The notes: a model not told the origin generated them from the sequence alone. DNA of 42,500 nucleotides from Anaeromyces robustus (GCA_002104895.1 MCFG01000357.1:1-42500), one strand, 5' to 3'; counted from the stretch's first letter, positions 12,267-25,307 are shown. Numbers and translations: made by a program.

Positions 12267-12300
<34 letters not shown>
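12176..12300. repeat. (ATT)n microsatellite array
   Basis: About 120 bp of ATT units is interrupted only by TAATT and GTT variants near 12252-12270. It is a simple-sequence expansion with no coding meaning. Confidence 0.9.
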
Positions 12301-12305
<5 letters not shown>

Positions 12306-12763
12306 AAATATAATATTGTGGTTAGTAATATTAAATAATAAATGAATTCTAAAAATAATAACATTATAATATATTATTTATATTATTAATTTATATTGTT
12401 AATGCTACTATATTTCGTTATAATTTTTAATACATAATTAAATAATAATAACCTAATCTAATTATTTATAATATATAACTATAATTATTATTTAATAATT
12501 ATATAATAATAATAGTAATTATAATATAATGAAAAATAATAATATTAAACACAATAATATTATATATCTGAACACCTCTTTAAGTATTACTTTTATAAAA
12601 GTACTATAAAAAAATTCTTAAATAATAATTTAATTGAAAAGAAAAAAATATTTAAATATCAAAATAAGTAATAATTTTAAAATTTGTTTTAATATATTTA
12701 TTATTTCTGAGGAAGCTATAGAGATTTTTTTATTTTTATTTTTATTTTATTTCTAATTTTAAC

Positions 12764-12901
12764 TTTTGTTTATAGAAAAATTAAAATTACTATATAACAT
12801 TCTATCTTCACAATTGAAGCATCAATTAACTTTTTGTTTATATAAAAATTAAAATTATTATATAACATTTTGTCTTCACAATTGAAACATCAATAAACTT
12901 T
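12764..12901. repeat. 68 bp tandem direct repeat, two copies
   Basis: Both units run TTTGTTTATA, AAAATTAAAATTA, TATATAACATT, TCTTCACAATTGAA and CATCAATAAACTTT with a few substitutions. Equivalent points (12781 and 12849) are 68 bp apart. The TCTTCACAATTGAAGCATC part is not simple sequence. No coding potential. Confidence 0.85.
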
Positions 12902-13675
12902 TAAAAACATACAAATTATATACATAAATATATAATTTCTTTTACTTTTTTTTTTATAACCCTTTTAACGTATTGTGTTCTTTTACATATATGTCCTTTA
13001 TTGAGAAAAATAATGTAAATTAAAGGGTTAGAATTATATGTCAAAAATATTTATTGTTTTAATATTTAAAAAAATAATATTTATATACTTAAATATTAAA
13101 AATTTTAAAATATCAATAATAAAGTATTGAATAATGATATTTAAAATATTAAAATGCATATATATATAATTAAATAAAATGGGTAATCATTATTATATGA
13201 AATTGTAATACTTAAAAAAAATATTTAATCATTTTAAGTATTTTTGATCTATTAAAAATAAAAAATTAATATAAAATTAATAAAATAATAATAATAATCA
13301 ATAAAATTGTGAACATGAGTTAATTAAATATAATACAAAATAAATGTTTCCTTTTTTTAAAAAGAAAATTAAATATAATAAATATAATAAAAAAATAAAT
13401 ATTTCATATTTTTTTTAAAAAAAAAAAGTCAAAAAGTTGTTTATTATATTTTATTTTAATATAAATTCTCTAATTAATTGTAAATATAATTATTTAAACA
13501 AAAAGACAGCTTATAAATTTATTACTATTTAAAAATTTATTTACTTTCATTTTAGAAAAAAAATATAAATTTTTAAATTAAAATCAAATGTAAAAATTAA
13601 TATAATTTTAATTATTGAAAATATATTAGAATACATTCTAATATATTTTCAACTAAAACATAAGTATCTCTATTA

Positions 13676-13917
<242 letters not shown>

Positions 13918-14139
13918 TAATAAATGAATTTATGAAGAAATAAATATGGATAATTTATCATTAATCTTGAAATAATAATAAATAAATTACTGTAATAATA
14001 TATATTAAAATTTATTTATATTAAAAAAATGAAATATTTAATATTTTAATATTATTTATAATTTTATTATTATTATTTATAATATAAAATAATATATCAT
14101 AATAGATTATTCATTTATATATATATATTCATTAATTTT

Positions 14140-14480
14140 ATTTAAAGCGCTGTGATTCATTGATTGGCCTAAATGTAGTTAACATAAAGCTTTTTGACCT
14201 TCAAAACCAAAAATAATATTTTTTATTATTTATTATTTATTATATAAATTATAATTAATAAGGTTTGTGACATTTAATTAGTATTGAATGGTTCTAAGTA
14301 ATGAATAATTATTGGAATGAAAAAAAGTTTTTTTTTTACGAATGGATAAATCATAGGTTAATGGTAATTAAAAGCATTTATTATATAAACAAAGTTAATA
14401 AAAAATAAATATATATATATATATAAAAGGAGAAGAAAAATATTAATACAATAACATCTATATAACAGATAAGCAAGGTA
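14140..14480 (+). promoter_or_regulatory. Promoter-like island, possible leader of the 17217 gene
   Basis: The stretch is less A/T-rich than its flanks. It contains AAAGCGCTGTGATTC, an inverted CCAAT box (ATTGG at 14163-14167) and, 240 bp on, a TATA-like tract ending TATAAAAGG (to 14430). About 45 bp later CAAG/GTATTA at 14475-14483 resembles a splice donor. An acceptor-like TTTTTATAG lies at 17196-17204, 12 bp before the ATG of the 17217 gene. This could mean a 2.7 kb leader intron, unusually long for this sequence. Alternatively the island drives a non-coding RNA. Confidence 0.3.
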
Positions 14481-17216
14481 TTATTATTATTATTATTATT
14501 ACTATTATTATTTTTTTTTTTAAAAAAAACGGTTAATTTATTAAGAATAAAATTGAGTTTTATTCCACTTTTTTTTTACCTAAATAAACAGTAGTTATTA
14601 ATTATATTTTAAAAAAAACACGTGTAAAAGTGATAGTTTCATTTTTTATTACAGCTTTTGTGGTATTTTATTTAATCAAAATTTTCGAAAAATTATATGA
14701 AAAAAGAATGAATATATTTACAATAAAAGCTTTTTTTTTTTTATCGTAGATATAATCATTCTTTTTTTCAGATAATTTTAACTTTTTTGGTTTATACCTT
14801 TTAGTTTTTATTAATTAATCAAAATGATTTGAATTTAGTAGATTATAAATAATAATCATTTAATTATAAAGTAATATAAAGTATATTATAGATTATAATA
14901 TATAATTCCTTAAAGTTTAAAAAATAGCTTAATAATAATAATCAATAATTTATGAATTTAGTAATTTTATTTATTTATAGAAAGTAGTAAAACAAAATTT
15001 AATTTTTATTACTTTTTTTTTTTATTTTAAAGAATATATTTTTAATATTCATTATAATCAGTCTTTATTATTTTTTTTTATTTAAAACTTTTTCTATTAA
15101 TTTATTCAGAACTTTTCTATATCTTCTTTTTTTTTTTTACCGTTTTATAATCAAAGTTTGATTAAATTTATTATTTATTAATATATTTATTTATTTATTT
15201 ATTATTATTTATTTATTTATTAATGTTTTACTTATTATTTTATATTTAAATTTATAATTAACATTATATTTTATCCTTATTTTTTTTTATAAATTAATTT
15301 CTATCTTTATTTAGTAATATTCTTTTATTTTCAATTTCAATTTCATTTTATATATATATTAAATATATTATTATATATTATTATAATGTAAAAATAATAT
15401 AATGTATTAAATCAAAACAAATTTTTTATTTTGAATCAATGATCATTAATTTAATCTATTTTTGTAATATTATTGTTTTATATATTATCCATATATAATA
15501 ATAATATACACAAATAAATAAAAGTATAAGGCAATATATTGGTGTATGACATAATTATCACATAAACATTTATTTATTTATATATATTTATTTATTAATA
15601 TTTGATATTTAATTATTTATATAATAGTTATTCATTTATTTATTTAAACTATTAATGCTTTGTTATTATTTTTGATATTATTAGAAAAATTAAAAGTTAA
15701 TTAATTAATTTTTAGTATTATTATTTTTGTATTATGTGTTGAATTATATTATTATTTATGATTAATGATAAATAATTTTTTTATTACTTTTAATAAATAA
15801 ATAAATAAATAAACAAATAAATAAATAAATTAACAAAAAATGAATGAATAAATGAATAAATGAATGAATAAATAAATATATTATTAAAATATATTATTGT
15901 AATATATTTTAATAATATATATAGATATAAATATCATAATATTTAATATACATAAATTTTATATATAAATGTTTTTTTTTTATGATTAAGATTAATTAAT
16001 AATATATTAATACAAAATATTTATGGTTAAGATTAATTAATAATATAAATACAACTAAAATATTCCTTTTAAATAATTTTTATTTTATTTCCTTAAAATA
16101 TTTTTGTATTTTATCAATCAATTAATTTATTTTATAATATATTCTAGAAATATATTATTTCCATTTTATTTTATAATTTTTTGAAAAAGGTAATAATTAT
16201 AGATAGAATTAAAAAAATGAAAAAATAAATTTTATATAAAACTACAATATATAATATAAAAAAAAAGGGTTATCCATATATTGAATTTTATTATGGGCTA
16301 CTAAATTATATAATCTTTATAATGAAGAATAAATATTTTTTTTTTCTTTCTTTCTTTTAAGAATAAATATTTTGAAATGAAAACATATAATTGAATAATT
16401 TATATATAAATAATGTATTTTATATTTTAAAATGATATTGTTTTTATTGGGATATTTCAGTAAAGAATGAGATTATTAAATAATAAAATTTATAAGAAAA
16501 ATGTAAAATTTTGACAAATTACAAATTTTACATAAATAAATATAACATAATAAGAGAATAAGACTATATGTGAATATATTCAAAAAAATTTTTTTTTTAC
16601 TTTTTTTTTTACAATTTTTAGAAGAGTTAAGAATTTATATTTATTTAATATAATAATAAATATAATATTTATTATGTTTAAAAAAATATTAAATTATATA
16701 TTATATAATAAGAATAAAAAATAATACTGTATATATATTTGTCGAAAAAAAAAAAAAAAACGGACAAACAAACTATATTTATCTAAAAAAAAAACAAAAA
16801 AAAACAAAAAAACAAAAAACAAAAACAAAAAAACAAAAAACAAAAAAACTATATTTATCACAAATACAAAAAAAAATTTGAAAAAGAAAAATTTAAAAAA
16901 ATAATAATTACTATTATAGTATTTTGGAATAATTTAATAATAATGATAATTGGAATAAATAATTTGAATGAAAATAATATATACGAATAACGAATAACGA
17001 CAATAAATTTTATTATTATCATTTTATAATTTTATTAAATATATATATATTTATTATTATTTATTATTATTATTTTATATATTAATATATACTTTTTTTT
17101 TTATTCTTTAAAATTTTTTTATTAATTATTATATATATATATTATTATTAAATAAATATATATATATACATATAATAGAATTATTTAATAATCAATTTTT
17201 ATAGACAGAACACAAA

Positions 17217-18821
17217 ATGTTCCAAAGTAGTGATTACGATTTCGTTGAAAATATTACAAAGAGTCTTGAAGGAAAGTTAAATGGACTTGATATTAGTCAT
17301 GGTGGTAATGTTTTCATTAACAACTTACAAACTTTAATTCCTGAAGAAACTACTGATACTCTTGCTGCTAAGATTAAGAGAAGTCGTGAAATTCCAGATA
17401 TTGAAAAAACTTTAGAACTTATTACTACTTGTATTGATACAAGAAAGAGAATTGAATATTTCTGGAATAAACAAGAACATCAAGCTAAAACTGAAAGAGA
17501 CCACAAATATGCTAAATCTATTAATGCTGCTATTAGTGATGCTGGTCAATTTGAAGAATTAGAAGTTAGATGTCGTAACAAACTTGCCAACAAAAAGAAT
17601 GTTGCTTCACTTGAACCACTTGTTATTGATAAACGTAAGGTTCTTGTCAATGATATTAAAAACATTATTACTTTTGATCAAGGTATTTATGGTGAAATTT
17701 TATTCCGTAGATTTTTATTAAGTCAACCAGATCTTTTAAAGAAGAGTGAAGGTTGTACTAGTGTTGAACAATTCATTGAAAAGAATGATCTTTCTATGGA
17801 AGATCTTGAAAAACTTTGGTATAATCAAATTCATACTTTGATGGCTGATGTTCTTTACTCTTTATCCGAATCTGTTGAAGTTCAAATGAGTAATGATAAA
17901 TACCCAGAAACTAAGACTCCATACACTGATGAAAACAGTGTTGAAGTTTTAGGTAGTAAGGTTATGAAGGAACCATGGAATAAATGTGCCATTGAACATT
18001 GGACTGCTTTCTATTTAGTTACTGATTATGATCGTTCATTCAGTGATTTAGCTAGAATTTCACCAAACTTTGTTAGTTTAACTTATTTACGTCGTATGTT
18101 CTTAGATAGTTTTGATCGTTCTAACCTTCCAAAGGGTACTCAATTCCCAAAGATTCCATATGCTTGTAAACCAACTATTAGTACTACTGCTCAAATGTTC
18201 TATATGGTAGAAATGGCTTTATGGGCTGCCTCTGTTGGTAGTGATATTGATGTTACCCACTCTAAAGGTAATAATAACAATTATAAGGCTCGTCCATTCC
18301 TCTTTGGTGATGTTTTCTTAGGAGAAAAGAAATTAGAAGGTCTTCTTTACTGGTTAAAGAAAGATGATAAATATATTTACAAGATTAAAAATAATGATCC
18401 AGCTAAGCAAGATGAAGTTTACACTAATATTACTGAAAAGAATGGTAAAATTATTATTTCTTCTGAAGGTGATCAAAAGGATCCAGTTATTCATAACTGG
18501 ATAGATGATGTTGAATTAAAGGCTGCTAAAGCTAGAAAGTTCACTGAAAAACCATTTAGTGATACTTACGAAATCTTTATTGCTTCAAGAAAATTAGGTG
18601 ATAAGCCAGAAGAATTATTTACTTATCTTCAATCACGTCTTAACCGTGCTAAAGCATTCGCTAGTACTGCTAAAAGTGAAAAACCATTAACTCATGATGA
18701 TATTGAAAAGATGGAACGTCAACAAATTGCTAATAATAACCGTGATCCACCAGAAGCTCAATGGCGTAGAGAATTAAATGAAGCTACTGAAAAGAAATGT
18801 GACTTTGTTACATGGCTTTAA
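17217..18821 (+). CDS. Unrecognised 534-residue soluble protein, strongly codon-biased
   Basis: I do not recognise the family. The single exon runs from an ATG with an A-rich leader (ACACAAAATG) to TAA. Codon choice is much more selective than in neighbouring genes, with GGT, CGT, ACT, GCT, AAG, GTT and CCA favoured, which usually marks high expression. No signal peptide or transmembrane helix is seen. The protein is charged and largely helical in appearance. Residues 1-170 look helical and coiled-coil-like. The middle contains a compact W-rich segment (EPWNKCAIEHWTAFYLVTDY, near 256-275). A hydrophobic helix with MFYMVEMALWAASVGSDID lies near 330. The C-terminus is basic/acidic and ends CDFVTWL. 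No catalytic motif such as a P-loop or kinase loop was found. It is likely an abundant cytosolic protein, possibly structural. The 3' UTR contains A runs. Confidence 0.85.
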   Translation: MFQSSDYDFVENITKSLEGKLNGLDISHGGNVFINNLQTLIPEETTDTLAAKIKRSREIPDIEKTLELITTCIDTRKRIEYFWNKQEHQAKTERDHKYAKSINAAISDAGQFEELEVRCRNKLANKKNVASLEPLVIDKRKVLVNDIKNIITFDQGIYGEILFRRFLLSQPDLLKKSEGCTSVEQFIEKNDLSMEDLEKLWYNQIHTLMADVLYSLSESVEVQMSNDKYPETKTPYTDENSVEVLGSKVMKEPWNKCAIEHWTAFYLVTDYDRSFSDLARISPNFVSLTYLRRMFLDSFDRSNLPKGTQFPKIPYACKPTISTTAQMFYMVEMALWAASVGSDIDVTHSKGNNNNYKARPFLFGDVFLGEKKLEGLLYWLKKDDKYIYKIKNNDPAKQDEVYTNITEKNGKIIISSEGDQKDPVIHNWIDDVELKAAKARKFTEKPFSDTYEIFIASRKLGDKPEELFTYLQSRLNRAKAFASTAKSEKPLTHDDIEKMERQQIANNNRDPPEAQWRRELNEATEKKCDFVTWL

Positions 18822-19761
18822 ATTTAGTTAATATAGTAAAATAAAAAAAAAAAAAAAGAGAAATTATTTAACTAAAGAAAAAAACAAAAAAAAAAAAAAA
18901 AAGCAAGAAAACAATACATTATTTATATTATTCGATGATCATTTTTATTAACAAAACAAAACGAAAAAATAAAAATAACCAAATAGAAACATAACTAATT
19001 AAAAATAAAGAACATAAAATAAAATAAAATAAAATAAAACCAATACAATATATATATACAATTTATATAAAAGAAAAGTATAATAATATTACAACCTTAC
19101 CAATTAAAAATAATAAAACAAAAAACAAAAAGCAATAAAAATTAATTATTTAAAAAGAAAAGAAAAAACTTACAATAAAAATATAATAAATAAATAAATA
19201 AATAAATAAATAAATATACATATAATAAATAAGTATAAAAAAATTTATAAATAAATTATTTTATTTTATTTATTTATTTATATATATATTTTTTTTTTTT
19301 TTTTGATTATATAAAATAATAATAATTATAATAATAATAATAAAACGAAAAAAATAAATAAAAAAAAATATAAAAAAAACAAAAAACAAAAAACAAAAAA
19401 CAAAAAAAACGAAAAACAAAGAATAAAAAAAAAAAAAAAAAAATTAATAAATATATATATATTAAAAAAAAAAAAAAAAGTTTTGGTTTTTAATATTAAT
19501 ATATTTTTTAAGTGGTTTATTAAGTGAAGTGTATGCTTTTAAATTAATTTTAATCATTTATATATATATATATAAAATTTAAAACTGTTTATGTAAAATT
19601 ATTATTAAATAATATACACAAAAAAAAAAAACAAAAAACAAAAAACAAAAAACAAAGTGTTTAATAGTGTTTTGAATTATTATATTTATAATTTTTTTAT
19701 TATATAAATATTACATCTGCTAAAATAATATATTTTTTAATAAATGTAATAGATGTTATAG

Positions 19762-19795
<34 letters not shown>

Positions 19796-20453
19796 TATAT
19801 TTATATACATATATATATAGATATAGAATAGTAGGAAATAATAGGATATATATATGCTTTAAAGAAATAAAATATTTTAAAATATATATGTTTTATGGAC
19901 AAAATATAATAAATATGATGGAACTTAATTATTATTATTATTTTTTTTTAATAAATTATATTTATTAATATATATATATATATTTTTTTTTAGTTAATAT
20001 ATTTGCTTAAAGTAAAATACATTTATTTTTTTATTTTTTTATTATTAATATGATTTACTATATTAATTAAGAAATTATATAAAATATTATATATAATGTA
20101 TAATAACAATAACATGATTTACTATGCTATATCTACAATTTATAGTAATAGAAAAATTTAAAAATAAATATAGAAAATAGAAAATAAATTAATAATAAAA
20201 AAAAAAAGTATTTATAAAATTATAAATTCCAAATTTATAATTTTTATTATTATTATTTTTACTTTTTTTTTTTTTTATTTAATTTTATTTTTTTATTTCT
20301 CATTTTTTATTTTTACTTTCAATATTTTTTATTTTTTTTCCTTGTTATTACTTCATTGACTGAATTATTATCATCATTATATATTTTTTGATTTTTGATC
20401 TTATGTGGAAGAAAGCTTAATAAAATAAAAAAAAATCAAAGTTTTGATTTATT
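18822..20453. other. Intergenic region between convergent genes
   Basis: It holds the 3' ends of the 17217 gene (plus) and the DJ-1 gene (minus). CAAAAAA-type repeats occur at 19378-19412 and 19627-19659, (TA)n at 19781-19815, and A runs up to about 18 bases. Just after the 17217 stop, TTTAGTTAA (18821-18831) and TTAACTAAAG (18868-18878) form an inverted pair that could be a 3' end hairpin. No further gene was recognised. Confidence 0.55.
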
Positions 20454-22351
20454 TTATAAAGTAGCCATAACATCATTTGAGACAACCATTGGACCAGCAA
20501 CTTCCTTAGCCTTGGCAGCATCGACTAAATAGGTAACAATAGCAAGAGCAAATTCAATAGTAGTACCTGGACCACGACTTTTTTTATAATATATATAAAT
20601 ATAAATATCAATATCAATATCAATATAAATATAAATAAAAGATTAACATTAAGGATCAATTACATAATGTATAATAGTAATATAGAATATATTATTTTAA
20701 TGTAATATCTATTTTACCTAGTAATTACATTGGCATCAACGACAACACGATCTTGTAAATACTTGTAGTCTATATTTATTTTGTAATTATTATATTAATG
20801 ATATTATTAAATATGAAAAATTATAATAATGATAATGACGATAATAATAATAATTTATAATAAAAGATTATTAATATTTTAATATTAAAATTTTAGTAAC
20901 ATACCAGTGAATTTGCTTTCAAGAGTTGGGTAAGAAGTAATACGTCCACCCTTGTGAATACCAGCAGTAAGAATAGCAGTTGGTGCTAAAAATCGATAAT
21001 AATTTATATTTATATATATGCATAAATAAATATATTTTGAAAATATAAAATATATTAGTATTATTATTATTTATTATTAATTGTTATTTTAATAGAATAA
21101 ATATTGTTTTAATATATAAATTTTTTAGGTAATTATAATAAAATATAAATTTTATAATTTTACCAGCACAAATAGCAGCAACTAATTTTTTAGCATTGTA
21201 GTAATCCTTAAGTAATTGTTGAACAGTTGGGTTCTATTAAAATTTCCAATATATATATATATTTATTATAATTTATAAAAAATAAATATTATTATTAAAA
21301 GTTTATATAATATATTCAATTTATAGTTGTGGAAAAAATTTTTTTCTATATAATTATTAATTTATATAACTTACAATACAGAAATTGTGAGAACCATCAT
21401 TACCACCTGGAAGGACAATGGCATCAAAAGCGAGCTATATTTTAATATATATATAATATTTATTCATACATTTATATATATAATGTTAATAATGAATTTA
21501 TTTATTAAATTGAAAATATATAATTATAAATAAATAATTATATAAATATTAAGTATTAATAATATTTATTTATTCTTTATTCTTTTTTTTTTTTTATCAT
21601 ATTTTTATTGATATTAACCTTATCCTTAATATCGTCAAGAGCAACATCTGGCTTAATGACAACATTTCTACTACAAAGAAGTGGTTGAGCACCTTGAAGA
21701 CCGGCAACGGTAACATCGATCTTTTTTTTATTGTTAATGTTATAAAATTTTTATATATATAATTATATTATTAATGTGATTATTTTTTAAGTGTATCTTC
21801 CACATATATATATTTTAAATATAAAATACTAAAAATATAAATAATAAATGATAATAATAATAATAATAATAATAATAAACAAATTTACATATATATTAAC
21901 AAATTCAAAATAAAAATATTTTATGAAATTTAAAGTATATTTATATTTATATGTAGTTATGTATAAATGATAATATGATAAATCCTTAAGAAATATTATT
22001 TTTATTAATATCTTTTTCTCATCAAATAACCATAAAAATAATAACTTTCCGAGAATTATTATTTTTAATTAATATTATTAATATATATATGTTTTGAATA
22101 TTAGAAGAAAAAAAAAAAAAACCTACACCAGCTCTACGTAAAACATCAATAGTGATGGTGCTCTTTTATATATAAAATATAATAATATATTAGAAATTTA
22201 TATAATGAAAATGTTAACAATTTATTGTTTATTTATTTATAATTATTTTTAATTTTATTTTTTTTTTTTTAATAAAATTCTAATTTATAATAGTACATAC
22301 TTCCATTTCTTCGGAACCTTCACTTAAAAGAAAGAGAACAGTCTTAGCCAT
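20454..22351 (-). CDS. DJ-1/PARK7-family protein, 8 exons, 191 residues
   Basis: Exons on the minus strand: 22301-22351, 22127-22162, 21619-21720, 21375-21434, 21164-21233, 20905-20985, 20718-20769 and 20454-20577. All seven introns are GT-AG and all phases close, giving 191 residues against 189 in human DJ-1. Shared segments include EGSEEME, RRAG-IDVTVAGL, CSRNVVI, LPGGNDG, AAICA, PTAILTAGI and TSRGPGTTIEFALAIV. The nucleophile is Cys105 (human Cys106) and its partner acid is Glu17 (human Glu18). Human Cys46 is kept (Cys45), Cys53 is Lys52, and His126 is replaced by Tyr125. The family acts on glyoxal-type carbonyls (glyoxalase/deglycase) and senses oxidation through the active-site cysteine. 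Which activity applies here cannot be read from sequence. Exon 2 uses the donor GTAGGT; using the GT four bases downstream would break the frame. Confidence 0.93.
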
Positions 22352-22499
22352 TTTGAAATTTTATAATGTTACTAAAAAAAATAAATATTTTTATTTTAAA
22401 GCTTTTGTTGAAGAAAAAAGATTTTTACACAATGAATTAATAGATTATTTAATTATTTAATTAAAATTATTTAATTTATATAAACAAATCAAAATTATT

Positions 22500-22612
<113 letters not shown>

Positions 22613-22742
22613 GAATGTGTTGCATTTCGCAATATGATATGGGGGGCATATTAAATTTTTGCAATGAGGCGCATAAAAAATAAATAAAAAAATGAAAAAT
22701 TTTTTAACACAAATTATGAAAGCCACGTTATGAAATAAAATA
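22613..22742 (+). repeat. Left terminal inverted repeat
   Basis: About 130 bp matches the reverse complement of 26560-26705 with only a few differences, such as GGGGGGCAT for GGGGCGCAT and TGCAATGAGG for TGTAATGAGG. One TTGCATTTCGCAA unit lies at 22620-22632. A further pair of units begins just inside, at 22752 and 22767, 15 bp apart. Confidence 0.9.
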
Positions 22743-23212
22743 ATGAATGTGGTGCATTTCGCAATCGTGCATTTCGGAATCTGTGGCGCATGAAATTTTA
22801 TATATTAAATAAATGAATAAATAAATAAATAATAATTAAAAATTATAATTAATAATTACAAATTAAAAAATGGAATAAAATGAAATAAAAATAATTAAAA
22901 AAATTATAATAAAATCAAAGAATTGAAAAAAAAATACAGAAGAATACAAAAAAAATTTAAAAAAGAAAGATTCAAGTTCTTTAACTTTTACAAACAAACA
23001 AAAATCATATTTTTTCAAAGTCTTTTATTTTATTTAATATTTTATAATATTTTTCATTTATATTTAAAATTATTTATATAAAATATTTTAATTTATTTTA
23101 TTATTAAATTGTAATAATAATAACTAAAATTTTAATAAAATAATAAAAAATAAAAAAATATTTATTTAATGATTTTTTAAACATAATTGATATTATTATT
23201 TTTGCTAAATAA

Positions 23213-23315
23213 GATTGACATTGATATTAATAATATTTTTATACTAAAAAATTTGATATTGATATTAATAATAATATTTTTATACTAAAAATTTTGATAT
23301 TGATATTAATTATAT
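23213..23315. repeat. Short tandem repeat, three units of about 50 bp
   Basis: Units share TTGATATTGATATTAATAAT, ATTTTTATACTAAAAA or close variants. They lie just downstream of the transposase fragment and have no coding content. They could be subterminal repeats of the original element. Confidence 0.7.
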
Positions 23316-23475
23316 TTTAATTATAGTTAAATAGATCAGTTTTAGATATAATTTAGCTAAAAACTAGCTAAAAAAATCTTAAAGTAATTTTATTTCCTTA
23401 TATTGTTACAAGAACAATAATTAAGCATAACATATAATATAAAAAGGTTAGAAAAATACTAATTTATAATAAAAA

Positions 23476-23865
23476 TTAGTATTTTTTATTATTTAAATCA
23501 ATTAAGCAATTATACCATAATTCAACAATATCTTTTTTATCATATCCATAATAAATATAATCTTTTTCCATATATTTATAATTTTCAATTATATTTTTTA
23601 TTTCATCAGTCTTTCTAATTATTTTTTGTTTTTTTCTCCAGATTCCATTAATTCTCCTTTCGTAATCATTGTAGGATAAGGATTCTTCTTTTTTTAATAT
23701 ATAAATTAATTTAAAAAATGAAGGTTTTTTTGGAAATAAATTATTTAAGTAATTATTAAAAGATTCTGAAGCATTATTTGTTATATGCTCCATATTCTTA
23801 TAATAATTCCAATAATTAGTATTATATTTATGTAAATAATTATTTTTAATATATAATAGTTTTAT
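23476..23865 (-). pseudogene. C-terminal fragment of a MULE-type transposase
   Basis: An open minus-strand frame of about 130 codons reaches up to 23865, beyond the first ATG at 23793. It contains NTNYWNYYKN, then HITNNASESFNNYLNNLF and a helix ending LKKEESL. The TNN-x-x-ESFN-x-x-L pattern, followed by a lysine/glutamate-rich helix, is typical of the end of Mutator-like (MULE) transposase domains that often carry FLYWCH zinc fingers. The catalytic DDE residues and all upstream parts are absent. The frame stops exactly where a 183 bp tandem duplication begins. The natural C-terminus (DLNNKKY, stop at 23476) is present. It is taken as a remnant of the element bounded by 22613-26705. Recognition is by motif only. 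Confidence 0.6.
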
Positions 23866-24178
23866 TTATTTAATGATAACAGAACAAGTCCTTTTTTATA
23901 TACAATTTTTAACAAAATATTATTTAAAAGATTATTAATAAAATAATATTTAATTTTATTTAATTATTTATGTATTTATTTATTTATTTATTTATTTATT
24001 TATTATTTATTACAATAATTATTTATTTAATAATTATAATAGTTTTATTTATTTAATGATAACAGAACAAGTCCTTTTTTATAATACAATTTTTAACAAA
24101 ATATTATTTAAAAGATTATTAATAAAATATTATTTAGATTTTATTTAGTTATTTATATATTTATTTATTTATTTATTT
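23858..24178. repeat. 183 bp tandem direct duplication
   Basis: Copy 1 (from 23858) and copy 2 (from 24041) share AGTTTTATTTATTTAATGAT, AACAGAACAAGTCCTTTTTT and about 100 further bases, ending in (ATTT)n. Copy 1 truncates the transposase frame. The copies differ at only a few positions, so the event is recent. Confidence 0.9.
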
Positions 24179-24225
24179 TTGATAAATGTGGCTATAAAAT
24201 ATTTTATCATCAAGCCACATACAAT

Positions 24226-24385
24226 AATGTACGATTCCGAAATGCACGATTCCGAAATGCACTTCTCCCTAAAATAATATATAATGGATGGAGGTGCATT
24301 TCGAAAATTTGTATTTCGAAAACTTGTATTTCGTAAAAGGGAGAGTTGCATTTCGAAAATTTGTATTTAAAAAACTTGTATTTCG
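24226..24385. repeat. Cluster of TGCATTTCG units in both orientations
   Basis: CGATTCCGAAATGCA occurs twice in tandem (24233-24262). This is followed by CTTCTCCC and a 23 bp gap, then by two plus-strand copies of a ~50 bp unit (TGCATTTCGAAAATTTGTAT, then ACTTGTATTTCGTAAAA) at about 24294 and 24346. The sequence between the two orientations reads as if two element ends face each other. Confidence 0.8.
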
Positions 24386-25216
24386 TAAAATGGCTTGAAT
24401 ATTTTTTATTTAAAGCCACTTAATTTCATTAAAAATTAAATAAATAAATAATAATTAATTAAATAAATAAAGTTGCAATTTGCAAAAATTTTTAAGTCAC
24501 GTATAATTACGTGGGGCGTATATACAATTGTGTCATTGTTTTGTGGCTTATTTCTACAATTTTTTAAAGCCATATATTTAATTTATGGCGTTAATAATAA
24601 TTGTGTTGATATTTTATGACGTAAATATAAAAGCCACCAAAAATTTGGCGAATAAATTAAAACAAAATAAAAAATAAAAAAACATTTTTTTAAAAAAAAT
24701 TAATAATAAATAAAATAATAAATAAAGAAATAATAAATAAATAATAATTAAATAAATGTTTAATGTAATAAATAAATAAATTAATAAATAAATTATAAAA
24801 TAAATAAATTATAAAGTAAATAAATTATTAAATAATAATAAATAAATTAATAATAAAAAATTAATAAAAATAAATAAATAATAAATAAATTAATAAATAA
24901 AATAAATAATAAATAAATATTTGAATTATAAATATGAAGTTTACATTCCATTTAAATAAATATATTAATTATATTACTTCATAATATAAATAAAAATAGA
25001 AATATCAATAAAAAAAGATGTTGTTATAACAAAATTTTTACTTCAAAGTTAACTAAACAATCATATAAATTTTATATTAGATTTTTGAATATTTAAATTC
25101 ATATAATATATTTTATTTTATTTTATTTTATTATATTTTATATGTACTTGTAACTTATTCTACTTTACTATTTATTTTATTTTATTTTTATTTTATTTTA
25201 TTTTATTTTTTAACAA

Positions 25217-25307
<91 letters not shown>

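Noticed and set aside
22121-22126. Alternative DJ-1 exon 2 donor at the inner GT of GTAGGT
   Set aside because: It adds four bases and puts exon 3 out of frame. Using the first GT restores RRAG-IDVTVAGL.
24169-24419. Two overlapping minus-strand frames with repeated FRNTNFRN-like units
   Set aside because: They are readings of the TGCATTTCG/TTGTATTTCG repeat cluster in two frames at once, with no other coding signature.
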